64,000 bases of DNA from Symsagittifera roscoffensis. Its lineage: Eukaryota > Xenacoelomorpha > Acoela > Convolutidae. The translations under genes were made by a program, and so were the position numbers. Below are positions 33,757-45,300 of the stretch, in pieces. The notes under the pieces are model-generated. The model saw nothing but the letters and a program-made list of their open reading frames with translations. It did not search any database and was not told where the DNA came from. Within the stretch, counting starts at the first letter, position 1, and each line of letters begins with the position of its first letter. The DNA lies in NCBI RefSeq assembly GCF_963678635.1, contig NC_087068.1, positions 19,870,714 to 19,934,713 on the forward strand, written 5' to 3'.

Positions 33757-33930
33757 AACTTCATGAAAAAAATTGTGGAAATGCTACTTGTTCGCTATTC
33801 TTTCGTTACTTATATCGGCGATATTTCTTATTATTACAGCGAACAACTTTTGGTCATTTAATTTTGCGATTGCTTTTGTGTATATTTTTACTTATTTGGA
33901 AGATTTGTGCCCTTTAAAGGCAAATTTGCC
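33757..33930 (+). pseudogene. Small single-helix membrane protein, frameshifted
   Basis: Matches 48060-48218 (MKRIVEMLLVLMFFLL...NLWSF...VYIFTYLKDLSP). Here the hydrophobic run is broken by a frameshift after MKKIVEMLLV, and the end (VYIFTYLEDLCP) is in another frame. The conserved position after the small basic gene supports a real gene in the ancestral element. Confidence 0.45.
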
Positions 33931-34120
33931 TTTGATTGGATACGACAACTAGAACAAAAATGAACATTTTTGTGATTGGAAACGACAATGCCTAAAATGG
34001 AGTTTTGTTTCCGATTGGACACGACTTTTATATAAAAACTCCATAAAAGGAAGCTGAAATCTGATTGGATACGACTGCAATCCAAAAAAGGAAAATCAAT
34101 TCTGATTGGTTAAACCCACA
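33931..34120 (+). promoter_or_regulatory. Array of GATTGGAWACGAC motifs
   Basis: GATTGG starts at 33934, 33974, 34013, 34063 and 34104 (spacings 40, 39, 50, 41). The first four are followed by AWACGAC or ACACGAC. A TATATAAAA lies at about 34029-34037. The same arrangement, more decayed, occurs at 48228-48420. This looks like a clustered inverted-CCAAT promoter for the gene at 34406. Confidence 0.5.
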
Positions 34121-34405
34121 CATTCGAGTTGAAGATACTCCTAACTCTTAACTGAAAATCATTTTATTTTCAACTAAACTACCGTGAACTACCTCCTCTC
34201 TCATCTCTAAATACCTTAATTTCAACTTATCTTCTGTCAGCTTCCCCCTCCCTCAGCTCTTTCTTGTTTTTACTCTTTTACTCAACTTAATGCGCAAATG
34301 ATCATCTCAGTGCAAACTAGCAACCTCATGTACTCTGTAGAGTTTTAGCCTGATCTAGCACAAATTCAAGAGCGAGAAATAGTGTCTGGAGTTTTTCTCG
34401 TGCGA

Positions 34406-34792
34406 ATGGACGTCCCAATCCAAGTCTGGCACATGGTGGAAGTGATGCGAAGGGACTTCAACGAACATCATATGACACAAGTACCCATGACAGAGAACCA
34501 ACTTGAAGAAATGCAAATGATGGAGGAATTTTCTGAGCATGTGGGAATGAACTACCCCGAGATTCCTGACTCAAGATTTGTGGATCAACCATTCGACGAC
34601 TTCCTCTTTCTTTGGGAGAAAGCAGGATCAGCCGAAAACCCCATCACAATAGATGAAGATGAAGGTTTCTCAGAAACCATGACCACTCAAAACACCCCTC
34701 CACAACAACCACCAGCGATGGAGCCTCGTCCAGTTCTGCGTTTTATAGAGAACGTCCAGAACTCTTCTGCTGCTCGAGAGCTCTTTGATTAA
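34406..34792 (+). CDS. Intact acidic 129-aa ORF of unknown function in the Maverick block
   Basis: Starts at ATG 34406 (MDVPIQVWHMVEVM) and runs uninterrupted to TAA. It is Met/Glu/Asp-rich in the first half, has an acidic patch (ITIDEDEGFSETM), a short Pro/Gln stretch, and ends RELFD. GC content is visibly higher than in neighbours. A CT-rich segment and the CCAAT/TATA array lie upstream. While the other Maverick genes carry lesions, this frame is clean, so it could be a cargo gene or a more recent arrival. No domain recognised. Confidence 0.5.
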   Translation: MDVPIQVWHMVEVMRRDFNEHHMTQVPMTENQLEEMQMMEEFSEHVGMNYPEIPDSRFVDQPFDDFLFLWEKAGSAENPITIDEDEGFSETMTTQNTPPQQPPAMEPRPVLRFIENVQNSSAARELFD

Positions 34793-35044
34793 ATATTTTT
34801 GTAAATATTTGTTGTTTGGTATTGACCTTGTTTTTTGTAACTAATTCATTTCTTCAATTTCACTTTAATTATGAGAATAGATGAGAGGTTCAGGGTAAAT
34901 CATTGAAAAACAATAAGAACTTAATTTAGTGCTTCGAACTCGCACACATGTTAAGAAACTGGATTAATTTTTGTCCACATTAAAAAAACACTAGAAAATT
35001 TGTACACAAGTAAGAAACACCTGATGGTTTTTGCATCTCGTCAA
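34793..35044. other. No gene recognised
   Basis: AT-rich 3' flank of the 129-codon ORF, leading into the minisatellite. Confidence 0.4.
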
Positions 35045-35640
35045 AAAAACTCACACAATCTTGCCACCTTGAAGAAAAAATTGAAATACTTTTCTTGTTT
35101 TATCGAAAAAAGTGAAAAACGTTTCGCATCTTATCAAAAAAATTGAAGCACTTTTCGCGTTTTGTCAAAAAAAGCTTAAAAAATTTTTTCGCATCTTGTC
35201 AAATAAATTGAAGCAGTTTTCGCATTTTGTCGAAAAAACTGAAACACTTTTCGGATTTTGTCGAAAAATGTGAAACACTTTTCTTCTTTGTTCGAAAAAG
35301 CGAAACATTTTTCGCATTTTAGGAAAAAAGTGAAACCTTTTCACACACGCTTGAAAAAACTGAAACACTTGTCACATCTTGCTGAAAAAAAACGACACAC
35401 TTTTCGCAGTTTATGGAAAAAAGTGACACACTTTTCGCATTTTGTCAAAAAAATTGAAACACTTTTTGTAGTTGGAGGAAAAAAGTGAAACAGTTTTTGC
35501 ATTTTGTCGAAAAATTGAAACACTTTTCGCATTTTGTTGAAAAAGTTGAAACATTTTTTGCATCTTGTCAAAAAAAAGTGAAACATTTTTTGCAACTTGT
35601 TAAAAAACTTGAAACCTTTTTGCAACTTCTTGAAATCAAA
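35045..35640 (+). repeat. Degenerate ~31-bp minisatellite, about 18-20 units
   Basis: The unit resembles GAAACACTTTTCGCATTTTG plus TCAAAAAAATT. Core positions 35191, 35222, 35253, 35284 and 35314 give a period of 30-31 bp. Because 31 is not a multiple of three, frames on both strands stay open by repeating the same low-complexity words; I do not treat them as genes. Confidence 0.85.
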
Positions 35641-36655
35641 AGAAATATTACAACTTTCTTACATGTTTGAAAAATTTTTTGCAAATTTCTTAGCAACGGT
35701 GAGTTTTTTTCTTTCTTAAAAATTTTGGTGATATCGTAAACATATGAGAGAAATTAGACAGATTGTCAAAAGTTTTTTTTAAAAAAATTTACATCATGAC
35801 TATTTGCAAATGCATAACCATCAAAAAAACAGTCATTTCTTTTTAACAAATGTTGTTCATATTTTGAGTTTTCTACTTTACGAATTCTTTCTAGAAAAGG
35901 TAAGCCGATAGTTTGTGTGGAAGCTAGTTTCTGGTTAGAACATAAAAAGTGACGTTTGAGTTTTTTGCGTAACAGTCTTTTCTTTGCAACACTTCTGCTT
36001 CTTTCCTGCTCCTTTTTTCTGCTCCTTTCCATTTCAAATTGTGATGAACAGTGCGGTCAGATGATCGAAAACTTCGCCAGTTGATGAAATAACATTCGAA
36101 TAAAAATGTAATTGTACAGAGTGTAAAAACAATCAATAATTTGGTATGTGAAATGAAAATTACCCAATCGTTGTAAAATTTGATCGAAAGATGAACCAAT
36201 CAAAAGTATGTGGAACTCACAATTTTCCAAAGAACAATAAGAATTGTGGGTAGAGACACAAAAATTATTGGTTACTAAATATATTCTTCGTAAAAATTAC
36301 TGCAATTTGAAATAAATAGGGAGTTTTAACAATATTCTGAATAAAAGCTGGGAAGAGCTTGACACATAGCTGCAGCCATTTGGAACAATCATTTTTGCTG
36401 AGAATTGTGGATTTATAACGGAACAATAACACCTACACAATTCCATTTTTGGAAATTTCACTCAAAAACTCCAATTATATTTCTATTTCCTTTTATGGTT
36501 AGTTGAATGACTCGTATTGTTTACTTCCATTTTCATTTAATCTCAAAATTATTTCTCTCCTTTCTCTTCATCTGATCAGTTTCTTCTCCTATTAAAAATG
36601 TACTTAAGAAAAGACACTACTCCCAATTATATTTAATTCTCAAAAAATCAAACAA
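35641..36655. other. No gene recognised
   Basis: AT-rich, with short frames on both strands lacking domain evidence. No repeat match noticed. Confidence 0.4.
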
Positions 36656-37140
36656 AAATTGGGAGATTTGCTTGGTCCCGAAAATACTACAAGGGGAAAA
36701 TTTATTTTGAATCCTGCTGTCAATTATTCAAGAAAAATTAGTTCGGACAACTCGAAAAAAGATAGCGAGTCTATTTTGGTGAAAAAGAATGAGGAGCAAC
36801 TTCGACAATTAGAAATACTGTTATTCACGATGCTGAAAACCTTGGATTCGTTCCTATATTGGAACTCACTTCTGACAAGGAGTCAACTATGGATCAGGAG
36901 CTTGCCAACTGCAACAAAGTGTATGACATAGCAACACACAATAGAAGACAAGTTTGTGTCACGATCAAAAAGTACAATGTTAACAAAACTCCCTACATTC
37001 AGATTCGACTTTTCACCGCAAAAGAAAATGAAGCAATGAAACAAGTTGCCTATGTCAACTATACTTTGAACGAATTCAAAGAACTGTCTCAAATTTGGGG
37101 AGACTTTATTTTTGTTGAGAACTCTAATGTACAATTAATT
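36656..37140 (+). pseudogene. Maverick-region gene fragment, possible PC4-like domain
   Basis: Two frames join across a frameshift near 36835. The first has LGPENTTRGKFILNPAVNYS; the second has ELANCNKVYDIATHNRRQ, then VCVTIKKYNVNKTPYIQIRLF and YVNYTLNEFKELSQ. The last part resembles in outline the strand pattern and closing helix of PC4-type single-strand DNA binding domains. This is a weak inference. It lies upstream of the ATPase and integrase in the same orientation. Confidence 0.35.
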
Positions 37141-37205
37141 GTGTTATTTATTTTTTTGTAGTTTAAATAATTATCCTCAAAATCATTTTTCATATAGTCT
37201 TCGCG

Positions 37206-37642
37206 TTGAGCAGTATGAGTTGGAATATTGGCTTTTCAAGAAATTTAATCTTAAAACTTTACAAAAAAAAAATTGAAACTTTTTCATATTGTTCTAGAAT
37301 AAAAAACCCAAAAAATGTCACTAACAATTTTAGAATCTCAAAATTTACCAAACTTGCAGATTTTGGACGTAGAATCACAAATATCTCATTTTGAGTGGAC
37401 TCTGCATAAGGGTAGAAGAAAAATTCACATAGGATGCAGATCCGATGGCAAAAAAAATTATAGAATATCGTAGAACTGGAAAACATTGGAAAAAGAATCA
37501 TTCTTTACAACTACAAAGAGAAGAATATGATAAGTTACTCGATGTACTTCCTTCATTACTAGGTTATGTAGAGACATACAAAAAATTTTGCATCATTATT
37601 GACGAATGCACTGTAGAAAATGCACGTAGAAAAATTGAATGA
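37206..37642 (+). pseudogene. Second related gene fragment
   Basis: Broken frames leading to MAKKIIEYRRTGKHWKKNHS, then LQREEYDKLLDVLPSL, ending IIDECTVENARRKIE. The basic segment followed by LQxEEYDKL again recalls the end of a PC4-like domain, so this and the previous fragment might be duplicated paralogues. Evidence is limited to this similarity. Confidence 0.3.
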
Positions 37643-37960
37643 AAATCTGAGAATTTTTGAGAATATAAAGCAAGAATTTCCTTCAAATACGAAAAGAAAA
37701 AAATTATTTCTTGAAATCTTTATTGTTTTGAACCCGGACATAAATTTGAAAGAAATGGACCAAAAATTTCCTTTTGGAGGTCTAATTTGGAGGATACGGA
37801 AATTCCTGTATGGATTGATTTTTCATACTTCAAAATCTTTAGACTACATGCAATTATACATGACTCTGCTGGATCTGTGAAATCTACTACAACAAAAGGA
37901 CCTGGGTATTGTTTACAACAAAAGGACCTGGGTATTGTTATACTGCACCTAGTCTCCCCG
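37643..37960 (+). pseudogene. Unidentified gene fragment with a short tandem duplication
   Basis: Overlapping frames (EFPSNTKRKKLFLEIFIVLN; WIDFSYFKIFRLHAIIHDS) suggest a decayed gene. ACAACAAAAGGACCTGGGT is present twice in tandem within about 37890-37940. Identity unknown. Confidence 0.3.
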
Positions 37961-38087
37961 ATTCATGCTGGTCACGTGACTGGATTATGTTTCTGTTTAT
38001 ATGTTAAAATCTTTGCTTCCTCGGTATTTGCATTGTTCGATTTTTAATCAATTTAATCAAAATACTGCAGAGGAAACAGTTAACAGA

Positions 38088-38557
38088 ATGAGGCTGGTTG
38101 TATTGGATAGTGAATGTATTGAAAAGAAAATAGTGAAGAGTTAGGAGTTTATAAGGAAGAACAAACTGTAGGATATTCCTTTCTTCCTCCCAAAAAATTC
38201 AAACTAACATCCCAATCTTCTTGGTGTACAAGGCATCTTCATGGAATCAATTGGAGCAGTGGTTATAAAAAATGTATTGAACTTGAAAAAATATTGAAAA
38301 ACCTAGAAGCCACAGAAACGTAATTTTTTGTAAAAGGTTATAAAAAATGTAGAGTTCTGTCAGAATTTTTCGAAACAAAGATTATTAATTTAGATGACTA
38401 CGCTTGTCCTATAATTCAGTTTTCGATTTTTAAAGATGAAGAATATGATTGGAGCTGTAGCAACTACTCATTCCGTCATGCAAAAACTCTTCACTGTGCA
38501 GAAAGAAAAGCATTTGCTTACGGAACTTGTACTCGATGTTTTCTTAACAAATTGTAA
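38088..38557 (+). pseudogene. Possible DEDD-type exonuclease of the Maverick
   Basis: ATG 38088 opens MRLVVLDSECIEKKIVK. The frame is then lost by one base and resumes with GYSFLPPKKFKL and SSWCTRHLHGINWSSG. After an in-frame TAA (38321-38323) it continues to HAKTLHCAERKAFAYG and a stop at 38555. VLDSE resembles an exonuclease I motif, and the late His-containing segment could be the third motif. The nuclease call is tentative. The gene precedes the membrane protein and ATPase. Confidence 0.35.
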
Positions 38558-38632
38558 ATCATAATAATCTTAGTGTACTACCATTTTCAAACTCTTATTA
38601 AATTTCATTGTCAACTTTTTTTTTAGAGTTAA

Positions 38633-38896
38633 GATGGTCGATCAATGTGACAAGCCCGTAAATTTAGGAAATTTTGTTTTCGTTGAAGAAAATCATGAAC
38701 GAAAATCATGGAAATTGTTTGGACGTACATGTAATAGATCTCTTTTAGTTTTTTGTGCCATTTTTTTGTTATAGTTTTGATGCTATTATGTGCAATCGTT
38801 CGAATTATATTATCCACAACATGTCAAGAAACAACACTTTGGGTAGCTGTCTTATCAAGTACAGTCAGTTATATTGTACCTTCTCCAAAGCTATGA
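38633..38896 (+). pseudogene. Maverick membrane protein immediately upstream of the ATPase
   Basis: ATG 38633 (MVDQCDKPVNLGNFVFVEEN) follows TTTTTTTTTAGAGTTAAG, a strong splice-acceptor context. After GRTCNRSLL a hydrophobic segment follows, broken by one frameshift near 38770. It continues as ILSTTCQETTLWVAVLSS and ends IVPSPKL. Its TGA (38894-38896) overlaps the ATPase ATG as ATGA. One membrane helix is likely; function unknown. Confidence 0.5.
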
Positions 38897-39775
38897 ATAA
38901 AATAATATCTACCAAAGAACGATTTTTTATTTCCCTAGTTGGTCCAAGTGGATCTGGAAAATCTCATCTTATTTTTTATTGGTTGAAAATTGGAACTTAT
39001 CAACCAGCATTTGACAAATTTATTTATTTTTATCAACATTATCAACCTCTTCATAGTCAAATGCAAAGAAAAAACCTCAAGTTTATCCAAGGAAAAAATT
39101 TTGACTTGATTGAAAATTGTTTTGATAACGGAACTAAATATTTGCTTATATTTGATGATTCTTGTGAGGCAATTTCGAACTCCAAGCAGTTTGTAAAAAC
39201 TGCCACTGCTGGAGACATAGGGGACTGAATACAAAATACATCAAACACAATTTTTTTCATCAAAGCAAATTTTGAAGAGATGTAGAGTTGCAAAATACAC
39301 ACATAGTCTGGTTCAAGTCGCCGAAGGATGTTTTACAAATTAATACATTAAGTCTACAACTAAGTCTAGGATCTCAATTGAAAGCGTGGTATCAAGATGC
39401 AATATCTGTTCGTTATGGTCATTTACTTATTGATTTAACCCCAAAAACAGTTGATTCACTTAGGTATTGTTCTAATAGTGACTCAGTTTCAACAAAATTT
39501 TATTTACCAGCTGGAATAGAGACAAAGTTTTTGTACGATGAGTACACAATACGTCTCTATTCTCCCAAAATTTCAAAAATTTTCTCTAAGACTTCGAATT
39601 AATTCATTCTCAATTGTCCAAAAGTTTTCATTCAGTTTCTGAGCGAGTGTTTAGTAAACCTATTGAGAGGAGAGCTTCGAGACCTTCGGAAAGAGGACGT
39701 AGTAAAATATCGAAAACAAATTTCAGAACTAACACAAAAAAAGAACTCCTCTACACAAAAGAAGAATTATTTTAA
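38893..39775 (+). pseudogene. Maverick/Polinton FtsK-HerA (A32-like) DNA-packaging ATPase
   Basis: I start it at ATG 38893 (MNKIISTKERFFISLVG). Walker A is GPSGSGKS at about 38941-38964. Walker B is LLIFDD at about 39142-39159. A frameshift occurs near 39215 and a TGA near 39276. The frame then continues (NTHIVWFKSPKDVLQINTLS; YGHLLIDLTPKTVDSLRY; DEYTIRLYSP) to about 39600, with an Arg/Ser-rich tail to TAA 39773. The family pumps viral or Maverick DNA into capsids and is a hallmark of Polintons. Lesions indicate it is dead here. Confidence 0.8.
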
Positions 39776-39960
39776 GTTCAACAAAAGGGTTACAATTGAT
39801 ATCTATCGTCACCCCTTTTGTCATTAAACGATTGACATAGTTTGGAACAGTTGTTTTAATTTCGTACTCAGTTTATCAATCACAAAGTATTCTTCCAAGA
39901 AATCAAAAATTGGATCAAAAGCAAGAAAAAGAGGAGATTGTACCAAAAAAAGTTTGACCT
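39776..39960 (+). other. Spacer with possible short gene relic
   Basis: A short frame (LISYSVYQSQSILPRNQKLD) occurs here but cannot be assigned. Confidence 0.25.
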
Positions 39961-40817
39961 GTTACAGTGCTGTAAATGCGAGGTTGAAAACGAGCAACAA
40001 TAAGCACCTTATTGATTTAATTTTGAATTCTGCTAGAATTAAACTCAGCCAGTCAGACAAAATTAAATTAGATAATCGATTTACAAAAGAATCTATTGTT
40101 GACTTTGTGTGAGCACAAAAGCAAAAAAACACCGATTTTCCAGATATTTACTTTACTATTTTGGAAGCAACTCAACTTCCTCCTAAACTTGTTATTAACA
40201 AGATTGCCTAAGCAAAAGATAGAGGAAATTGGATTGCTTACAAAATCTGAAAAGGTAAGACTAAGCAGATTGTATTCTAGGAGTAGAGCTGCGTACGGTT
40301 CTATTCAAAACTTGAGTAAAGCGAGTGGTTTATCAAAAAAGGAAGTAGAAAAGTTTTTACAAACCAGGACATCGTATACAAAATTTGATCCACCAATCAA
40401 GTGTTTCCGAAGACTTCAAGCTTTTTCTAAATATATCAATGAAATCTTGTGTATGGACTTAGCTTGTGTAGACAATTTTGCTAGTCAAAACAATGGAGTC
40501 AAGTATTTATTAGTTGCTCTAGATATTTTTTCGAGATTTGTCAGAGCTCAAACAATAAAAACAAAGTATGCCAAAGACACTTTACAAGCTTTCAGAAAAA
40601 TGATTTCTCGAAAAAACACTCCTGAAAAATTTTGGGTTGATAAAGGAACAGAGTATGGGGGAACTTTAAAAGAAAATTAAGGAGAAAGACATTGAAGTTT
40701 ACTCAGCAATGAGTGAAACAAAAGCTGTAAAACAGACTGTAAAACAGTGTTCAATAAACTTTGCCCACTACATAAGGCTTGTGTATGGGACTTTGTTGAT
40801 TCAATTCCTAAATGTGT
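39961..40817 (+). pseudogene. Maverick DDE integrase (retroviral-type)
   Basis: A leader (KHLIDLILNSARIKLSQSDK) leads into the frame 40096-40680. This contains KSEKVRLSRLYSRSRAAYGS and a helix-turn-helix-like segment. First Asp: CMDLACVDNF. A strand GVKYLLVALDIFSRFVRAQ follows. Second Asp: FWVDKGTEYGG. The frame stops at 40680, and the continuation with the expected Glu (VYSAMSETKA) is shifted. Known Mavericks use this integrase for insertion with 6-bp target duplications. Confidence 0.8.
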
Positions 40818-40884
40818 GTAAGTCAATATTTTTTCTTTTTTCTATCCTAAAGTACACTATCAAACTATCAGTATCTGTTTTTAG
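40818..40884 (+). other. Candidate 67-nt intron between integrase and protease
   Basis: GTAAGTC at 40818 and CTGTTTTTAG ending at 40884 flank an AT-rich segment. Size and signals fit a short invertebrate intron. Confidence 0.4.
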
Positions 40885-40910
40885 ATGTAAGGCAGCCTAC
40901 AATTGCAAAG

Positions 40911-41292
40911 ATGGATGGTTTTTCACTTCTGCAAAAAATTGAAAGAGTTTCTGAGCTCAGGTTCAAGTACATGGGATCATGCCCTTCTGATACAGTAGCT
41001 CAACTAACAAAGTACTCTTTTGCAAATATTATTTCAGCCCCCAAGCAATGATAGAGGAGAACACTGAATCATGATTGCTCTACTACTTTGCTGATTCTTT
41101 GGGAAGAAAGAGATCAACTTATCCCTTTTTGACGAAAACCTATCAACGAATGGTTCCTCGAAACCTACAAAAACTGATAATATGTGTGGATTTTGCGCAA
41201 TTTATATAGCATTTTTTCTTTTTTTATTTTTTCAGATGAATTTGAATCATGTTCATGATGTGCATGTTTTGAATTTTATCAGCAATTTTATG
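40911..41292 (+). pseudogene. Adenovirus-type cysteine protease of the Maverick
   Basis: MDGFSLLQKIERVSELRFKY starts at 40911. After a frameshift the catalytic-His motif NDRGEH is at 41047-41064, where the expected Trp codon has become TGA. YFADSLGR follows in another frame, and the Cys motif NMCGFCAIY lies at 41179-41205. The order His, Asp/Asn, Cys and the position next to integrase and polymerase B match the maturation protease of Polintons. Two frameshifts and one stop make it non-functional. Confidence 0.65.
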
Positions 41293-41929
41293 TAAAAGTG
41301 CATTTTTGATTTGTAAGTGTAAATTTTTGCAGAAATTTTAATATACAATGTAGTGAATTGTTTGATTATTGTTGTAATTCATTTAATTATATTCCTTAAT
41401 TTTTTTACGAAAAGCATCTTAGCAACTAACCTTTTAGTGAGAAACACGGAGAATGATGATGGAATATGGATGTTGTAGTCTCCCAATTGAGAAAGTTAAC
41501 GATAGAATATATAAATTTACGAAAATTGTAACCAACTTCTAGTTGTATAATCTTCTTAAAATTTTACTATGAGAAAGATAGAAAAATTGTTATACAAAAA
41601 TATCAGACACAAAAAAATTATGATACTATATTTTTCTCAAAGTAAGCTTTTACCGGGGCAGAGCAAATGATAAATTCGGATGATAATTTTTGGAAAATTT
41701 CAGAAATTTATAAAAAAAATTTTTTTTTAGATTAAAGACAAAGTGATGGAAGAGAACTGAAATGAATCGTAGTAAGAAATATGACAGGAGCTGTCATCCG
41801 TTCTCCAGATAACCTCGGGAATAAAAGATTAAGTGGGATATAAAAGTAATCCTACGTGAGGAGCTGTAAATATTCCCCTGATATCTCGTGGAGCGTAATA
41901 ATTAACCTGTCAAAGATAATCCCCTCTTG
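41293..41929. other. No gene recognised
   Basis: AT-rich spacer. Nothing supportable beyond CAGATAACC words near 41806 and 41940. Confidence 0.4.
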
Positions 41930-42390
41930 ACAATTTTCCCAGATAACCTGAAGGAAAATAAATAAGATGAAATAAGTACTTAAAAGATTCTTTCGAGAAA
42001 AAAAAAACATATTCTGTGATATATTAGTTTTGATCCCATACTCTAAATCGAAGCTCAATTTTCGACAAAACTTACCATCTGAAACTTACCAACCAATTTT
42101 TTTTCGATTTTTTAAAATAAAAATGTTTTTGCAAGACAAAAATGTATTTGCCAGTAAAACTTAAAAAATTTTCAAAAAGTTTTCTGAAACTTATCATATG
42201 AAACTTACCAAACCGAAGTTTTGTGAGACAAAATAGCCTTTACATATCACAAATTGTAGAAATTAGCTAAGAAATGCAAGTATCGACAAAATCGAGCTCA
42301 AAAAATTCGGGCGCCAAAAATTATTTCTGAAATTTACCATCTCAAACTTACCATCTTAATACAAAGGAAACCTATTCCCTATCCTAATTC
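41930..42390 (+). repeat. Repeat R5 (TTACCATCTGAAACTTACC / CCCTATCYTAATAC family), copy 1
   Basis: Shares TTCTGTGATATATTAGTTT, repeated ACCATCTGAAACTTACCA words and GGAAACCTATTCCCTATCCT with 46420-46800 and 48490-49095. It ends exactly where polymerase B coding text begins at 42397. Confidence 0.65.
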
Positions 42391-42396
42391 TTGACA

Positions 42397-45300
42397 GATA
42401 CCGAGATGGAAAAGGGACGCCCCAAGGTATTCAATTTTCAACTTTCAAGAAAGACCTTAATCAGTTATTGAAAAACTGGATCAAGTCTTTAAAAACTGGA
42501 CTGTGCAGCAAAAATCAACATTGTCGTGGGATTTGTGTTAAGTGATATAGAAAACGGCAAATATCGTTATTTCTACGCTCATGAAAAAAACCCACTCTTT
42601 AAAAATTCTATGCTGCTTTGTACTAAAGCAGACTTGACGACTAAACAGAACAAGGTCAATAAGCAAGATATCATTGAAATGTGTACACAAGAGAGACAAA
42701 ATACAAAATGGTGATTCAAAATGATCAAAAATGTGATCATTTTTGCCGCCTTACTGAAAAACGTACCCATGGGATGTCCAGATTCAGTGATTCCGGAACC
42801 ACTTCTGAGGAATAACCATGTTAACTGTTTGGTTTCGGATCAACACGCAAAACAACCATACAATGACAATTTGTGTTTTTTTCATAAAGTTGATATCTTC
42901 ATTTCACAAATTTGACATTTCAAGTTGCAGCTCATTTACATGGAAAAACTAATCTTGAAACATCCACCTCCGTGATTTTATTGCTTTTCTTGAAAAATCG
43001 GGTTGTGATCTGAAACAATTGCGTGGAGTTTTGATGGATAATTTGCCTAGAGTTGAAGATGTAGTAGAGAAAAACATCTTTATCTACGATATAGACATTG
43101 AAGATGGAGTTTTTGTGGGTGAATTAGCTCGTAGAAGTATCTGTAAAAACGAGAATGCAGTATAACTTCTACGATACAACAAACACGTTTCTTACGTCAA
43201 TAATATTGACAACTTCTTCAAATGCTTCCGATGCCCAAATTGCAATCCAATTTTCCACAAAGCAGACCACTTCAACCGTCATCTTTTCTGTTGCTAGGAC
43301 CGAATCAAAAATCTTTACACCAAAATTTTTACACTCTACGAGAGAATTTGTTTGAGAAACTGGATGGGTTCAGTATTGAGTATACAAAAAAAACTTTACT
43401 CAAAACTGTTGCCGTTTTTAAATTTGAATCAATTTGTGTGCCATCCGAAGAACTAAAACCAACCAAATCAATAACTTGAGTCGAGAAGCATGAACCCATA
43501 TCAGTGTCAATCTCATTGGATTTTTTTTGGAAAACCCATGTTTTAAGTGACAAAGGTCCACCATCTCTCATTTTTGACTTTGTGGCAAACTTGGAATTGT
43601 TGGCAGAGAAAAATAAAGCCAAAACGCAATCAAAGTTTCTGCAAATTGAACATAACATAAAAAGCGGCTACACACTTAATGAGCGAGGCAGTTTCAGTAA
43701 GAGTGAAGCAAGAGTGTATGACTATGAGGCAGAAACAGACGCATCCACTCACTTTCTCAGGATTCAAAAAATCAATTGATTGATCTGATGCAACATCTAA
43801 AAAGATACACCAAAACTCTGCCAGTATTTGGATTCAACAGTGGTCGGTTTGATATAAACCTCATTAAATCATACCTCATTCCCTATCTTATCAACGAAGA
43901 AGAAATTGAACCTTCAGTTATCAAGAAAGCAAACGACTTTGTTTCCTTCAAATTTGGAGATGTTCATTTTCTGGACCTTCTGAATTTTTTGGGTGGAGCT
44001 AATAATTTAGACTCGTTTCTAAAAGCTTACAAAGCCAGAGAGATGAAAGGATACTTTCCATAGGAGTGGTTGGATACTCCCAACAAGCTTGATGAACAAC
44101 AACTACCCTTGTTGTTAAGGGTAGTTGTTAGAAGTCAACAGCTAACAATGACTTCTACAGCAAACTGAAGAATAGCAACCCTCTCGATAAAGAGTAGCCG
44201 AAGAGCAAGCCTTGAAAGAACTCTGGCTGAAAAGCAAACCACCTACGGGATTCGAAAACTACATCTACCATAAATCTATCTGGGAACAGTAAAAGATGAC
44301 ATCACTTCGCGATTTTCTGGATTTTCTGGATCCAATGCAGAAAATGATTGATTTTTATCATCACAAAGCGATAGACATGTTAAAGGTCGGCTACACACCC
44401 CTGAATTTAACGAACATCTGTCTACACAAGTCAACCGACTATAAGTTTTTCCCATTCTTTTCGAGAGATAGTGACTTGCTTGAAAAAATTCGGGATGATA
44501 TGACCGGAGGTCCCGCAATTGTTTTCACAAGGAAAGCAGTAGCAATTGAAACGTTTATTCGAAAATCAAACAATTTGTGTAAATCAATCGTTGGAATTGA
44601 TGCTAGTCAACTCTATCCTCATTCTATCTGCCAGGATATGCCCACAGGCTTGTATACGAGATGGGATTACGATGAAGAAACTCAAAAATTCAAGGCAAGG
44701 CAGAATCGAGTTCGAACGGTTGAAAATATGGTCATGTCATACTTTCAAGCAACGAGACCTGAATGCAAAATTGAGAGTTACTACACTACAGGAACACAGA
44801 AGAAAATGATTGCTTTAGTGTTGATGATTTTTGCAACCATTGTACGACTGTCTTTGAAGCAATGGGTTGTTATTTCCAGTTTTTCCCTTGCTAAGAAGCT
44901 AGACCAAGCCTAAGCATGATGATATCAAATGAGGAACCGAGAAAAGAGAAATTGATTAGCTTCGAAAAGGTTAGCTTCGAAATTGATTAGCTTCGAAAAA
45001 ACATTCGAGAAAAAGGATACCCAATGGAAGAAATGTGGGAGTGTAGTTGGTGGGATGAATTTCAAAACAATGTAGACGTGAAAAATCACGTTAGAACTCA
45101 CTTTTCCTTCAAAAGACTTCTTTCTGCCAATTCACTAGTGCAAAAAATAGAAACGAAACATTGTTCGGCGACGTGCAATGCAATCTGAGTGTTCCAGATG
45201 AGCTAAAAGCAAAGTTTTCCAACTTCCCACCTATTTTCAAAAATATTAATGTTACCAGAAACGATATTGGGGAATATATGAAGACATATGCCGAAGAAAA

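Noticed and set aside
35165-35670. Overlapping frames rich in Lys, Phe and His on both strands
   Set aside because: They arise from the 31-bp minisatellite, which keeps all frames open by cycling the phase.
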